DNA from: Streptomyces olivaceoviridis
Lineage (GTDB): Bacteria > Actinomycetota > Actinomycetes > Streptomycetales > Streptomycetaceae
NCBI RefSeq assembly: GCF_014650115.1
Contig: NZ_BMUI01000017.1
Coordinates: 1-64,000, forward strand
Length of the DNA: 64,000 bases
Direction of reading: 5' to 3'
A program made the translations under genes and the position numbers. The notes beneath the pieces are model-generated. The model was not told where the DNA came from and ran no database searches. It saw only the letters and a program-made list of their open reading frames with translations. Shown in pieces: positions 1 to 7,011 of the stretch (the first letter of the stretch is position 1; each line of letters opens with the position of its first letter).

Positions 1-60
1 GGGGGGGCGGGGTGCCGGACGGGGCCGGGTGCGGGTGGTGGACGGGCTCCGCGCCGGGCG

Positions 61-240
61 GCTGCTGAGTGTCGCCGGGTGCCGAAAGCGTGCTGGGCGT
101 CGGTCTCTGGTGGCTCGGGCCCCGCACCGGAGGGCTGCTGAGAGTCTCCGGGTGTCGGCGTGCTGAGCGTCGGCTTTGGTGGCCTGGGCTACGTACCGGG
201 CGGTGGCTGAGTGCCCCCCGGGTGTCGGCGTGTTGAGCGG
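61..240. repeat. three degenerate tandem repeats of about 70 bp
   Basis: The first 262 bases hold no convincing gene. Three imperfect direct copies begin near 61, 134 and 203 (periods 73 and 69). Each opens with GCTGCTGAG or GTGGCTGAG, continues with CCGGGTGYCG and GCGTGYTGRGCG, and the first two end in a CGCACCGG or CGTACCGG block. A partial unit may precede them (about 12-60). The array lies directly downstream of the stop codon of the M56 peptidase gene, which is on the minus strand. It is not obviously a terminator because no long stem is visible. Confidence 0.6.
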
Positions 241-262
241 TGCCGGGCCGGGCTCGCGTCCC

Positions 263-1156
263 TCAGTGGAGCGCTCCGGACAGCAGGTGCAGCAGATCGC
301 CGGTCGCGTCCGCGGCGAGCAGGGCCGGGAGGGTGCCGAGCGCGAGGACGGCAAGGGCGGCGGACCACAGACGCGGCGGCGGGTTCGTCTGGAGGGCCGC
401 GATCCGGCGGGTGACGGCCCGGTCGGTGAACTGGAGGGCGCAGCCCACGCGTGCCCGGCCCGCGCTGAGCGCGGCCCGGGCCAGCGCCCGCGCGGTCACC
501 CGCCGGTCCCCGACGACGGCCGCCGCCCGCTCGTCGGCCCACCGCTCCACGAGGAAGGCGACCGCCGCGCGCACCGGTTCCAGCAGCGGATCGGCCGCCG
601 CCGCGAGCGTGACCGCCGACACCAACAGCCCGTGCCGGTGCGTGAGATGGGCCCGTTCGTGGGCGAGCAGCACCCTTCGCTCCGCGGGCCCCAGCGCGTT
701 CAACATCGCGGAGGTGACCAGGATCCGGCCCGGCCGCCCCGGGATGGCGAACGCCCGCGGCACCTCCGAGGCGGCGACGATCAGCTCGGTGTCCGCCGGC
801 TGTCCCGCGCCGAGCCGCCGTAGCGCGCGCCGCGTGCACCGCTCGGCGCGCACGGCCCGGTGGACGCGCACGGCGACGGCCGCCAGTGCCAGACAGGCGG
901 CGAGCCCGATCACCGTGGGCACCGGGTCGGTCAGCGGGTGCCCGTCCTCGCGGGCCTCGCGGATCACCGGCGGCGCGTCCCCGAGCAGCGCGGTGGTCAG
1001 CAGGAGGAGCGACCAGGTGGTGGCCGCCGCCGTCAGCACCGCGGCCGAGGCCAGCACGCGCGCGGCGAGCGCCGGCGCGGCCCGTCGGGCGAGCACGGGA
1101 GCGACGGCCGACAGCAACAGGGACAGCGCCAGCGGGGCGTACACGTCGAACGTCAT
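263..1156 (-). CDS. M56-family membrane metallopeptidase (BlaR1-like)
   Basis: Predicted integral membrane zinc peptidase of about 297 residues. Hydrophobic helices lie near the N-terminus (about 8-25, 37-62, 83-100) and near the C-terminus. The zinc motif HERAH is at about residues 166-170, within a VLLAHERAHLTHRHG context typical of M56/M48 enzymes. It lies 24 bp downstream of a BlaI-type repressor gene on the same strand, the usual sensor-protease/repressor pairing, in which the peptidase is thought to relieve repression after a signal. It lacks the large C-terminal penicillin-binding domain of true BlaR1, so the signal need not be a beta-lactam. ATG 1156 was preferred over GTG 1165 because GAGGTG sits 5-6 nt ahead of it. 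Confidence 0.88.
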   Translation of the reverse strand: MTFDVYAPLALSLLLSAVAPVLARRAAPALAARVLASAAVLTAAATTWSLLLLTTALLGDAPPVIREAREDGHPLTDPVPTVIGLAACLALAAVAVRVHRAVRAERCTRRALRRLGAGQPADTELIVAASEVPRAFAIPGRPGRILVTSAMLNALGPAERRVLLAHERAHLTHRHGLLVSAVTLAAAADPLLEPVRAAVAFLVERWADERAAAVVGDRRVTARALARAALSAGRARVGCALQFTDRAVTRRIAALQTNPPPRLWSAALAVLALGTLPALLAADATGDLLHLLSGALH

Positions 1157-1180
1157 GCGCGGCACCTCATGAGTCCGGCC

Positions 1181-1564
1181 TCACGCGCCGTCTCCGGCGA
1201 GCAGCTCGCGCAGCGCCCGCTCTTCCTCGGCGCTGAGCCCGGTCACGAACTGCTGGAGCGCGGCGATCGGGTCCGGCCCCCGGTCCAGGGCCTCGTGCAT
1301 CGCCTCGGCGGTCAGTTCGGCCGCGTTCTTGGCCGGCCGGTACGCGCCGCGCCGCCCGTCGGCGTCCCGGAGCACCAGCCCTTTGTCGTGCAGCCGTTTG
1401 AGGATCGTATGGACCGTGTTGTACGCGAGCCCGCCATCGATCTCGTGCTGGATCTCCGCCGGGGTCAGCGGTCGCTCGGTGGCCCAGAGGGCGGCCAGCA
1501 CCTCGCTCTCCAGCTCCCCGGCGCTGCGCCGCTCCGCTCTGCCGCGGGACCTTGTGCCAGCCAT
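1181..1564 (-). CDS. BlaI/MecI/CopY-family transcriptional repressor
   Basis: A 127-residue winged-helix repressor. It opens with ELESEVLAALWATERPLTP and then AYNTVHTILKRLHDKGLV, the characteristic recognition helix and wing of the BlaI family. The C-terminal half would form the dimerisation and cleavage region. The downstream M56 peptidase gene is presumably co-transcribed. An imperfect CTAC-N5-GTAG dyad (1572-1588) lies 8 bp upstream of the start codon, consistent with autoregulation. Two better dyads lie in front of the divergent gene at 1738. The physiological target is inferred from position only. Confidence 0.92.
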   Translation of the reverse strand: MAGTRSRGRAERRSAGELESEVLAALWATERPLTPAEIQHEIDGGLAYNTVHTILKRLHDKGLVLRDADGRRGAYRPAKNAAELTAEAMHEALDRGPDPIAALQQFVTGLSAEEERALRELLAGDGA

Positions 1565-1571
1565 GCCTCAA

Positions 1572-1588
1572 CCTTACAGCGCGTAGGG
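1572..1588. promoter_or_regulatory. BlaI-type operator upstream of the repressor gene
   Basis: The sequence CCTTAC-AGCGC-GTAGGG is a near-perfect dyad (one mismatch). It matches the shape of the two dyads at 1673 and 1700 and resembles BlaI-family operators of actinobacteria, which contain TAC...GTA half-sites. It starts 8 bp before the repressor ATG, so binding would block its own transcription. Confidence 0.55.
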
Positions 1589-1672
1589 CCGTCGGCCGGA
1601 TGGCCCTGCCTGCGGGCACGGTCAGGCCATTCACGTTAGTTTGTCCGTGTTTTCCCCTACTCCCGTCTCCGG

Positions 1673-1716
1673 CCCTACGGGCCGTAGGGTGACCGTGGGC
1701 CCTACGGGCTGTAGGG
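1673..1716. promoter_or_regulatory. two tandem BlaI-type operators ahead of the glycosyltransferase gene
   Basis: Two 17-bp dyads, CCCTAC-GGGCC-GTAGGG (1673-1689, perfect) and CCCTAC-GGGCT-GTAGGG (1700-1716), have centres 27 bp apart. They end 21 bp before the start of the plus-strand gene at 1738. They share half-sites with the dyad at 1572-1588, so one repressor probably controls both divergent transcripts. Confidence 0.6.
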
Positions 1717-1737
1717 GGCGGGGACGGAGGGGTGGTC

Positions 1738-3621
1738 ATGGCCGGCAGTGCGCACGCGACAGTCGACGCGGCGAACCGCGAGCACGCGCGCCGCGCGTCC
1801 GCCGGCTCCGGGCACGCCGTCTGGCCGACGGCGGCCGTCGCCGCGGCCTTCAGCCTGGCCCAACTGGTCCTCGTGCGCCCCGGTCTGGGGCTCGGCTGGG
1901 ACGAGACGGTGTACGTCAGCCAGGTCAGCGGACACGCCCCCGCCTCCTTCTTCAGCGCACCCCGCGCCCGGGGCGTCTCTCTGCTGGTCGCCCCCGTGGC
2001 GGCGTGGTCGTCGTCCACGGCCCTGCTGCGGATCTACCTCGCCCTCCTCTCCGGCCTCGCCCTGTTCCTGGCCCTGCGCGCCTGGCGGGGACTGTTCCCC
2101 GTCCGGGTCCTCGCCTTCGGCGGCGCCCTGTTCGCCTCCCTCTGGGTGACCCTGTTCTACGGCCCGCAGGCCATGCCCAACTACTGGGTCGCCGTCGCCG
2201 CCCTGGCCGCCGTCGCCTGTTTCCTGCGCGCCCCCACCGACCGGGGCGCCCTGTGGGGCCTGGCGGGGAGCGCGGCGGTCATGGCGTGGATGCGGCCGGT
2301 GGACGCGGTCTGGGCGACGGTGCCGCTGCTCGCCCTCGGCCTGACGCGCCGCCACCGGCGGGCCCTGCTCGTCCTGCTCGCCGGGCTCGCCGCCGGCGCC
2401 GCCGAGTGGGTGGTCGAGGCGTATGCGAGCTACGGCGGTCTGGCACGCCGGCTGTCCGACGGCTCGGCGATCCAGGGCGGCCTGGGCTGGCACTTCGCCG
2501 TCGTGGACCAACTGCGCGGTCTGGGCGGGCGCACGCTGTGCCGGCCGTGCACCGGCGCCCTGCCGCATCCGCTGGTCACGCTCTGGTGGTTCGCGCTGCC
2601 CGTGCTGGCCGCCCTCGCGCTGGTCGTCGCCTGGCGCGGACGGCGCCGGGCGGCCACGGTGCTGCCGCTCGCCTGCGCGGCGACCGCCGCGTTCCCCTAC
2701 CTGTTCCTGATCGGCTACGCGGCACCCCGCTTCCTGCTCCCCGCCTACGCCCTCCTCGCGATCCCGGTCGCCGACGCACTGGCACACCTGATCGCGAGGT
2801 CGTACCGCCCGGCCCAGCACTCGCCTTCACACCTGCCGCCGCCTCCGGCCCGGCGCTTGCCGGGGCGCCCCGGCGGGCGTTCTGCCTCATGCCCGAGCAC
2901 ACACCCGGCCCACCGCTCGACCCCGCCCTCGGTCCCTGCCCCGGCCGACCGTCCGACCCTGGGCTCGCCTCCGGCCCCGGCCGACGGTCCGGCCCCGGCC
3001 GACGGTCCGGCCCCGGCCGACGGTCCGGCCCCGGGCTCGCCTCCGGCCCCGGCCGACGGTCCGACCGTGGACCCGGCCAGTGCCCCGGCCGACCTCCCGA
3101 CCCTGCGCCCAGCCCCTCATCCGGCCCCCCGCCCGACCCCCGACCCCCGCTCGCGTCCGGCCCCGCACCGGTCCCCGTGTCCGAGCCCGCCCCCCGGCCG
3201 GCTCCCCCCATCCCACCCGACCCGGCGCCCGCTGGCCCTCGTGCTGGTCTGTGCCTGTCTCGCCGTCCATCTCGCCGTGCAACTCGTCGTCCTCCTGCAC
3301 GTGGTCGGCTCGGCCACCGCCGCGCATGACGCCTGGGGGCGCACCGCGGCCGAGATGCGACGCCGCGGGGTACGGCCGCCCTGTCTGGTCACCGGGCACG
3401 AGGCCATCCCCGTCGGCTTCGCCGCCGGCTGCGCCTCCGCCGCGACCGCCGGGCCCAACGCCAACACCACCGAGGACGGCATCACCCGGACCGCGCGGCG
3501 GACGCCGGTCGCCACGCTCGTGCCGGCCGGGTCCGCGCCGCCCCGATACGCCCGCGACTGGCCGTCCGTACCCGTCGGCGCGGTCCGGCTCTACTACGTC
3601 GTACCGGGCGCCGCCTCATGA
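1738..3621 (+). CDS. polytopic membrane protein, GT39/PMT-like glycosyltransferase fold, with proline-rich insert
   Basis: About 627 residues. The N-terminal 350 residues form many hydrophobic helices with the layout of lipid-dependent glycosyltransferases of the PMT/ArnT type, including a GWDETVY acidic motif after the first helix, where these enzymes place a catalytic aspartate. A disordered stretch of about 140 residues rich in Pro, Ala, Ser and Asp follows. It includes six 18-bp units (2955-3062) encoding hexapeptides such as APADGP. A last helix and a soluble tail complete the protein. ATG 1738 is preferred to GTG 1732 because GGAGG lies 7 nt upstream. The stop overlaps the next start (ATGA). 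The substrate is unknown. Confidence 0.72.
   Translation: MAGSAHATVDAANREHARRASAGSGHAVWPTAAVAAAFSLAQLVLVRPGLGLGWDETVYVSQVSGHAPASFFSAPRARGVSLLVAPVAAWSSSTALLRIYLALLSGLALFLALRAWRGLFPVRVLAFGGALFASLWVTLFYGPQAMPNYWVAVAALAAVACFLRAPTDRGALWGLAGSAAVMAWMRPVDAVWATVPLLALGLTRRHRRALLVLLAGLAAGAAEWVVEAYASYGGLARRLSDGSAIQGGLGWHFAVVDQLRGLGGRTLCRPCTGALPHPLVTLWWFALPVLAALALVVAWRGRRRAATVLPLACAATAAFPYLFLIGYAAPRFLLPAYALLAIPVADALAHLIARSYRPAQHSPSHLPPPPARRLPGRPGGRSASCPSTHPAHRSTPPSVPAPADRPTLGSPPAPADGPAPADGPAPADGPAPGSPPAPADGPTVDPASAPADLPTLRPAPHPAPRPTPDPRSRPAPHRSPCPSPPPGRLPPSHPTRRPLALVLVCACLAVHLAVQLVVLLHVVGSATAAHDAWGRTAAEMRRRGVRPPCLVTGHEAIPVGFAAGCASAATAGPNANTTEDGITRTARRTPVATLVPAGSAPPRYARDWPSVPVGAVRLYYVVPGAAS
2955..3062 (+). 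repeat. six 18-bp in-frame repeats encoding a Pro/Ala/Asp linker
   Basis: Six consecutive 18-bp units in a B-A-A-A-B-A order. Type A is GGCCCCGGCCGACGGTCC and type B is GGCCCCGGGCTCGCCTCC or a close variant. They encode repeated APADGP and APGSPP hexapeptides between membrane segments of the glycosyltransferase-like protein. Such arrays change length easily by slippage. Confidence 0.85.
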
Positions 3622-4565
3622 CCTCCCCGGCCGGGCTCACCGCCTCCCTCGGCCGCCGGCGCGCCCGCTGGCAGGCCGGCGCCTGTCTCGCCGTACTGCT
3701 CGGCGCGCTGTACCTGGCCCACCGCCACTGGCCCGCGGTCGAGAGCGGCGCCGGGCGGCTGGCGGGCGCCGACCAGGGCTGGCTGCTGGTCGGGGCCGCC
3801 GCGGCCACGGGCACCTGGGCGGCCTCCGCGCTCGCCCAGCAGGGCGCCGTCGTAGCGCGGCTGCCCGGACCCCGCCTGGTCGCCGCACAGTTCGCCGCTT
3901 CCGCCGCCAACCACCTGCTGCCCGCGGGGCTCGGCGCGGGCGCGGTGAACCTGCGGTTCCTGACGCGCTGCGGGCTCCCGGCCGGCCGCTCGGCCGGCGC
4001 GCTCGCCGTCAAGGCCGGCGCGAGCGCCGCCGTCCGCCTGGCACTGATCGCGCTGCTCGCCCCGGCCTGCCCCGGGCTGCTGCGCCTCCCGCCCGTCTCT
4101 CCGACGGCGGTCGCCGTCGTCCTGGGTGTCGTCGCCCTCGCGGCGGCCCCGCTCGCCACCCCCTGGTGGCCGCGCTGCCGGCGGGCGCTCGCCGGCGTGG
4201 TGGCCGACATCCGCGCGCTGCACGCCTGCCCGGCCCGCGCCGCGGCCCTGTGGGGCGGCTCCCTGGCCTTCGCCGGGCTGCACGCGTTGGTCCTGATCGC
4301 CGTCACCCGGGCCGTCGGTCTGCCGCTCGCGCCGCTCCAGGTGGCCCTGCTGTACCTCGCGGCGAGCAGCGCCGCCGCCCTGCTGCCCTCCCCGGGCGGC
4401 CTCGGCTCGCTGGACGCCGCCCTCGCCCTCGCCCTCACCGCCGCCGGCACCCCGGGCGCCGCCGCCGCGTCCGCCGTCCTCGGCTACCGGCTGCTGACCG
4501 TGTGGCTGCCGCTGCTCCCCGGCCTGCTGGTGCTCGGGGTGCTGGTGCGCCGCAAGGCCCTGTGA
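3618..4565 (+). CDS. lysylphosphatidylglycerol synthase TM-region/UPF0104 family (flippase-like) protein
   Basis: A 315-residue all-helical membrane protein with six to eight predicted helices. The segment PSPGGLGSLDAALALAL near residues 255-275 is the signature of the UPF0104/LPG-synthase membrane family, which resembles lipid flippases. Asn-His in SAANHLLPAGLGAGAVNLRF near residue 95 also fits. Its start overlaps the stop of the preceding gene (ATGA), so the two are translationally coupled. A glycosyltransferase-like enzyme paired with a flippase-like protein suggests envelope lipid or polymer glycosylation, which is inference. Confidence 0.8.
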   Translation: MTSPAGLTASLGRRRARWQAGACLAVLLGALYLAHRHWPAVESGAGRLAGADQGWLLVGAAAATGTWAASALAQQGAVVARLPGPRLVAAQFAASAANHLLPAGLGAGAVNLRFLTRCGLPAGRSAGALAVKAGASAAVRLALIALLAPACPGLLRLPPVSPTAVAVVLGVVALAAAPLATPWWPRCRRALAGVVADIRALHACPARAAALWGGSLAFAGLHALVLIAVTRAVGLPLAPLQVALLYLAASSAAALLPSPGGLGSLDAALALALTAAGTPGAAAASAVLGYRLLTVWLPLLPGLLVLGVLVRRKAL

Positions 4566-4638
4566 GAACGGGGGAGTTTCCCGCGGGCCCGCTTCAGGTA
4601 GGAGTCGGGTACTGCCGTGTGACACAGGAGGGGGAGTC

Positions 4639-5493
4639 ATGCCGGGCAACGACAGCGCGGGCCTGCCGAGCGAGGCCTTCTTCACACCGGGGACGTCGTC
4701 CTTCACCGAGTTCCTGACCGCGCACCGCCCCGGGCTGCTGCCCACCGCGCCCCCGTTCCCGCCCGGCGTCCGCGTGCCGGCGGACAGCTTCCCGCACGGC
4801 ACCACCGTGCTCGCGCTCACCTACCGCGACGGCGTGCTGATAGCGGGGGACCGCCGGGCCACGATGGGCAACCTCATCGCCCAGCGCGACCTGGAGAAGG
4901 TGCACCCCGCCGACGACCACACGGCCGTCGCCTTCGCCGGCACCGTCGGCCTCGCCCTCGACCTGGTGCGGCTCTACCAGGTCGAGCTGACCCACTTCGA
5001 GAAGATCGAGGGCGTCCCGATGACGCTCGGCGCCAAGGCGACCCGCCTCGCGGCCATGATCCGGCAGAACCTCACCCAGGCCATGCAGGGACTCGTCGTC
5101 GTCCCGCTGCTCGTCGGCTACGACCTCACCGCGCCCGGGGGCGGACGCGGCCGGATCTTCAGCTTCGACGCGGCCGGCGGGCTCTACGAGAAGCGGCACT
5201 TCCACGCCGAGGGCAGCGGCTCCCCGTACGCCCGGGGCGCCCTGAAGAAGCTGTACCGGCCGGACCTGTCCCGCCGGGAGGCGGCCCTCGCCGCGCTCCA
5301 GGCGCTGTACGACGCGGCGGACGACGACTCGGCCACCGGCGGCCCGGACCTGCACCGCCGGATCTTCCCCGTCGTCTCGGTCATCACCGAGGACGGCTTC
5401 GAGCGGCTCCCGCAGGCGGAGACGGAGGACCTGAGCCGCGAGACGGTCCGGCAGCGCGCCGGCCGCCCGGACGGCCCGCACGCCTCACCCTGA
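4639..5493 (+). CDS. prcB: proteasome beta subunit, orphan copy without prcA nearby
   Basis: A 284-residue proteasome beta subunit. A 54-residue propeptide ends at PHG and the mature chain would start at Thr55. The catalytic set is complete: Thr1, Asp17 and Lys33 of the mature chain (Thr55, Asp71, Lys87), with the DRRATMGN and YDAADDDSATGG signatures. The usual actinobacterial order is dop-pup-prcB-prcA-pafA, but no alpha subunit, pup or ligase gene is seen within the window. It must therefore be a second copy, pair with an alpha subunit from elsewhere, or assemble alone. A strong binding site (GGAGGGGGA) precedes ATG 4639. GGGTACT at 4607-4613 resembles a SigB-type -10 but lacks a matching -35. 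Confidence 0.93.
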   Translation: MPGNDSAGLPSEAFFTPGTSSFTEFLTAHRPGLLPTAPPFPPGVRVPADSFPHGTTVLALTYRDGVLIAGDRRATMGNLIAQRDLEKVHPADDHTAVAFAGTVGLALDLVRLYQVELTHFEKIEGVPMTLGAKATRLAAMIRQNLTQAMQGLVVVPLLVGYDLTAPGGGRGRIFSFDAAGGLYEKRHFHAEGSGSPYARGALKKLYRPDLSRREAALAALQALYDAADDDSATGGPDLHRRIFPVVSVITEDGFERLPQAETEDLSRETVRQRAGRPDGPHASP

Positions 5494-5500
5494 CGGGCAC

Positions 5501-5517
5501 CGCCGGGCCCCCCGGCG
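5501..5517. terminator. short hairpin downstream of prcB
   Basis: CGCCGGG-CCC-CCCGGCG forms a perfect 7-bp stem with a 3-nt loop 8 bp after the stop, followed by a pyrimidine-rich run (CCTTTCCCTCC). A second weak pairing between CTTTCCC and GGGGAAGG follows. Confidence 0.45.
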
Positions 5518-5969
5518 CGGCGAGCCGCCTTTCCCTCCGCATGGGGAAGGGCTGCCGAGGGCTTTACTGCACGTTGCTTGCAGGTGCGGAGCGATGGCAC
5601 AAGGCTGTAGGGCGTGCCGCACCCCGCGCCACCGGAGGGACACCACCTCCTGCGGCGGCTGCCCCTGATCCCGCTCCGCCCCTCCCCGCCCGGGCCGGGA
5701 GATCGCCCTCGGCCCGGCACCGCGTCCACGGCTCCATGACGCGGCGGGAGCGGATCAGGGGCGGCGGGACGGCCGGCCTCGTCCTCGCCCCGCACCTGTT
5801 CGGTCGGGGCGCGCCCGCCGGCGTCGCGGCACCCCGCCACCTCGGCCTCGGCGGCGAGTCCCGCGGCGTCGGATGTCCGCCGACCGATCTGTCCGGGCGC
5901 CGGCGGGGTTAATGATCCGGTCACGGGAAACGCGGACCAGGACCGCCCGCGAACCCGAAGGAGGCGACC
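5518..5969. other. intergenic stretch between prcB and the DUF5709 gene
   Basis: No convincing gene is seen. An open frame of 123 codons (5541-5912) lacks a ribosome binding site and looks like GC-driven chance. A perfect inverted repeat CTGCA-N7-TGCAG lies at 5567-5583 and could be an operator. The last 60 bp hold a lower-GC patch (GGTTAATG) and a strong AAGGAGG site for the next gene. Confidence 0.5.
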
Positions 5970-6458
5970 ATGAGCGACCAGCAGTCCGAGCAGACCCCCA
6001 TGGCGGACGACGCCTACCAGCCCACGGGCAGCAACGAGGAACAGGAGGACGCCGGGCCCCTGGATCTGCAGGACGCGGTCGGCGAGCGCTCCTACGACGA
6101 CATGCTCGACGAGGGCTACTCCCCGCCCGAGCGCCCCCTCGGCGTCACCAAGCACGGCACCACCGCCGCCGAGCAGCACGAGGGGGAGAGCCTGGACGAA
6201 CGGCTCGGCCAGGAGGTCCCCGACGTGACCCCGCCGGCCGGCGACGAGATCGGCGACCTGCCCGGCGGCGAGGGCGAGCCGGTCGACCCCGAGGCCGGCG
6301 CGGCCCGCGCGGGCCGGCTGGTCGCGCCGGACGAGGGTGCCCACGCCGACACCACCAAGGAGGAGATCGCCGAGGACGTCGGCATCGACGCCGGGGCGGC
6401 CGGGGCGGAGGAGGCGGCGGTGCACGTCGTACCGGACGAGACCCGACTGCCCGAGTGA
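5970..6458 (+). CDS. DUF5709 family small acidic protein
   Basis: A 162-residue, very acidic protein with no signal peptide or membrane segment. The core GPLDLQDAVGERSYDDMLDEGYSPPERPLGVTKHGTT matches the DUF5709 family found across streptomycetes. The C-terminal half holds further Glu/Asp-rich segments. The function of the family is unknown. AAGGAGG is spaced 5-6 nt before ATG 5970. It probably forms a monocistronic transcript ended by the hairpin at 6523-6549. Confidence 0.85.
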   Translation: MSDQQSEQTPMADDAYQPTGSNEEQEDAGPLDLQDAVGERSYDDMLDEGYSPPERPLGVTKHGTTAAEQHEGESLDERLGQEVPDVTPPAGDEIGDLPGGEGEPVDPEAGAARAGRLVAPDEGAHADTTKEEIAEDVGIDAGAAGAEEAAVHVVPDETRLPE

Positions 6459-6522
6459 GCGGCAACCGGCGACACTCCGCGGTGGACCGGTCGCCCTCCG
6501 TGTGACACCCCGCGCACAGGGC

Positions 6523-6549
6523 ACCGGCCGGACCCGACGTCCGGCCGGT
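6523..6549. terminator. bidirectional terminator hairpin
   Basis: ACCGGCCGGAC-CCGAC-GTCCGGCCGGT is a perfect 11-bp stem with a 5-nt loop between two convergent genes (ends at 6458 and 6585), so it can serve both strands. Confidence 0.7.
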
Positions 6550-6584
6550 CTCCCCGTTCGGGTCCCTACGCTCCCCGGATCGCC

Positions 6585-6791
6585 CTAGGGCAGCAGCTTC
6601 TCGACGGCCGCCATGCCCTCCGACTCCAGCTTGCGACGCGCCCAGTCAAGCGTCTTCGGTGTGACGTCCCGGCCCGCCGCCATCACCAGGTCCTCCGGGG
6701 TGACGTCCTGGGCGGGCGCGGAGTGGAGCAGGGCGTCCGGGGTGCAGACGTCGTCCGACGAACGGGACTCTTCGGGTGTGGATGTCGACAT
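6585..6791 (-). CDS. small conserved hypothetical protein
   Basis: A 68-residue polar protein. The N-terminal half is acidic and Ser/Thr-rich. The C-terminal half is probably helical (TPEDLVMAAGRDVTPKTLDWARRKLESEG). GGAGGAGG lies 5 nt before ATG 6791, good evidence that it is translated. It has no signal peptide and I do not recognise a domain. It is divergent from the GH15 gene and convergent with DUF5709. Confidence 0.65.
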   Translation of the reverse strand: MSTSTPEESRSSDDVCTPDALLHSAPAQDVTPEDLVMAAGRDVTPKTLDWARRKLESEGMAAVEKLLP

Positions 6792-7011
6792 GATGCCTCC
6801 TCCTCGGTCCGGATGACCGCATCCGTGCCGGTGCCTCTCGAACGGGGCACACTCTCACCATTGCCCTCCCCGGCGCACCCTGCATCCGGAAGCGCCACGG
6901 GAGCGGGTGAGGACCGCCTGCCCACACCACGGCGAACCACTCGCCTAAGCTGGAAAACACTCGCATCAGGCACATACCGCCCGCACCGCCCCGCTCCCCG
7001 GGAGGCCTCCG

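Noticed and set aside
2576..3399. Long minus-strand open frames with Gly/Arg/Pro repeats
   Set aside because: They are antisense shadows of the 18-bp repeat region of the plus-strand membrane protein gene.
4607..4613. GGGTACT as a SigB promoter for prcB
   Set aside because: No GNNT -35 element occurs 14-16 bp upstream, so it is mentioned only in the gene entry.
5541..5912. 123-codon open frame between prcB and DUF5709
   Set aside because: No ribosome binding site, Arg/Pro/Gly-rich chance-like composition, and no recognisable motif.
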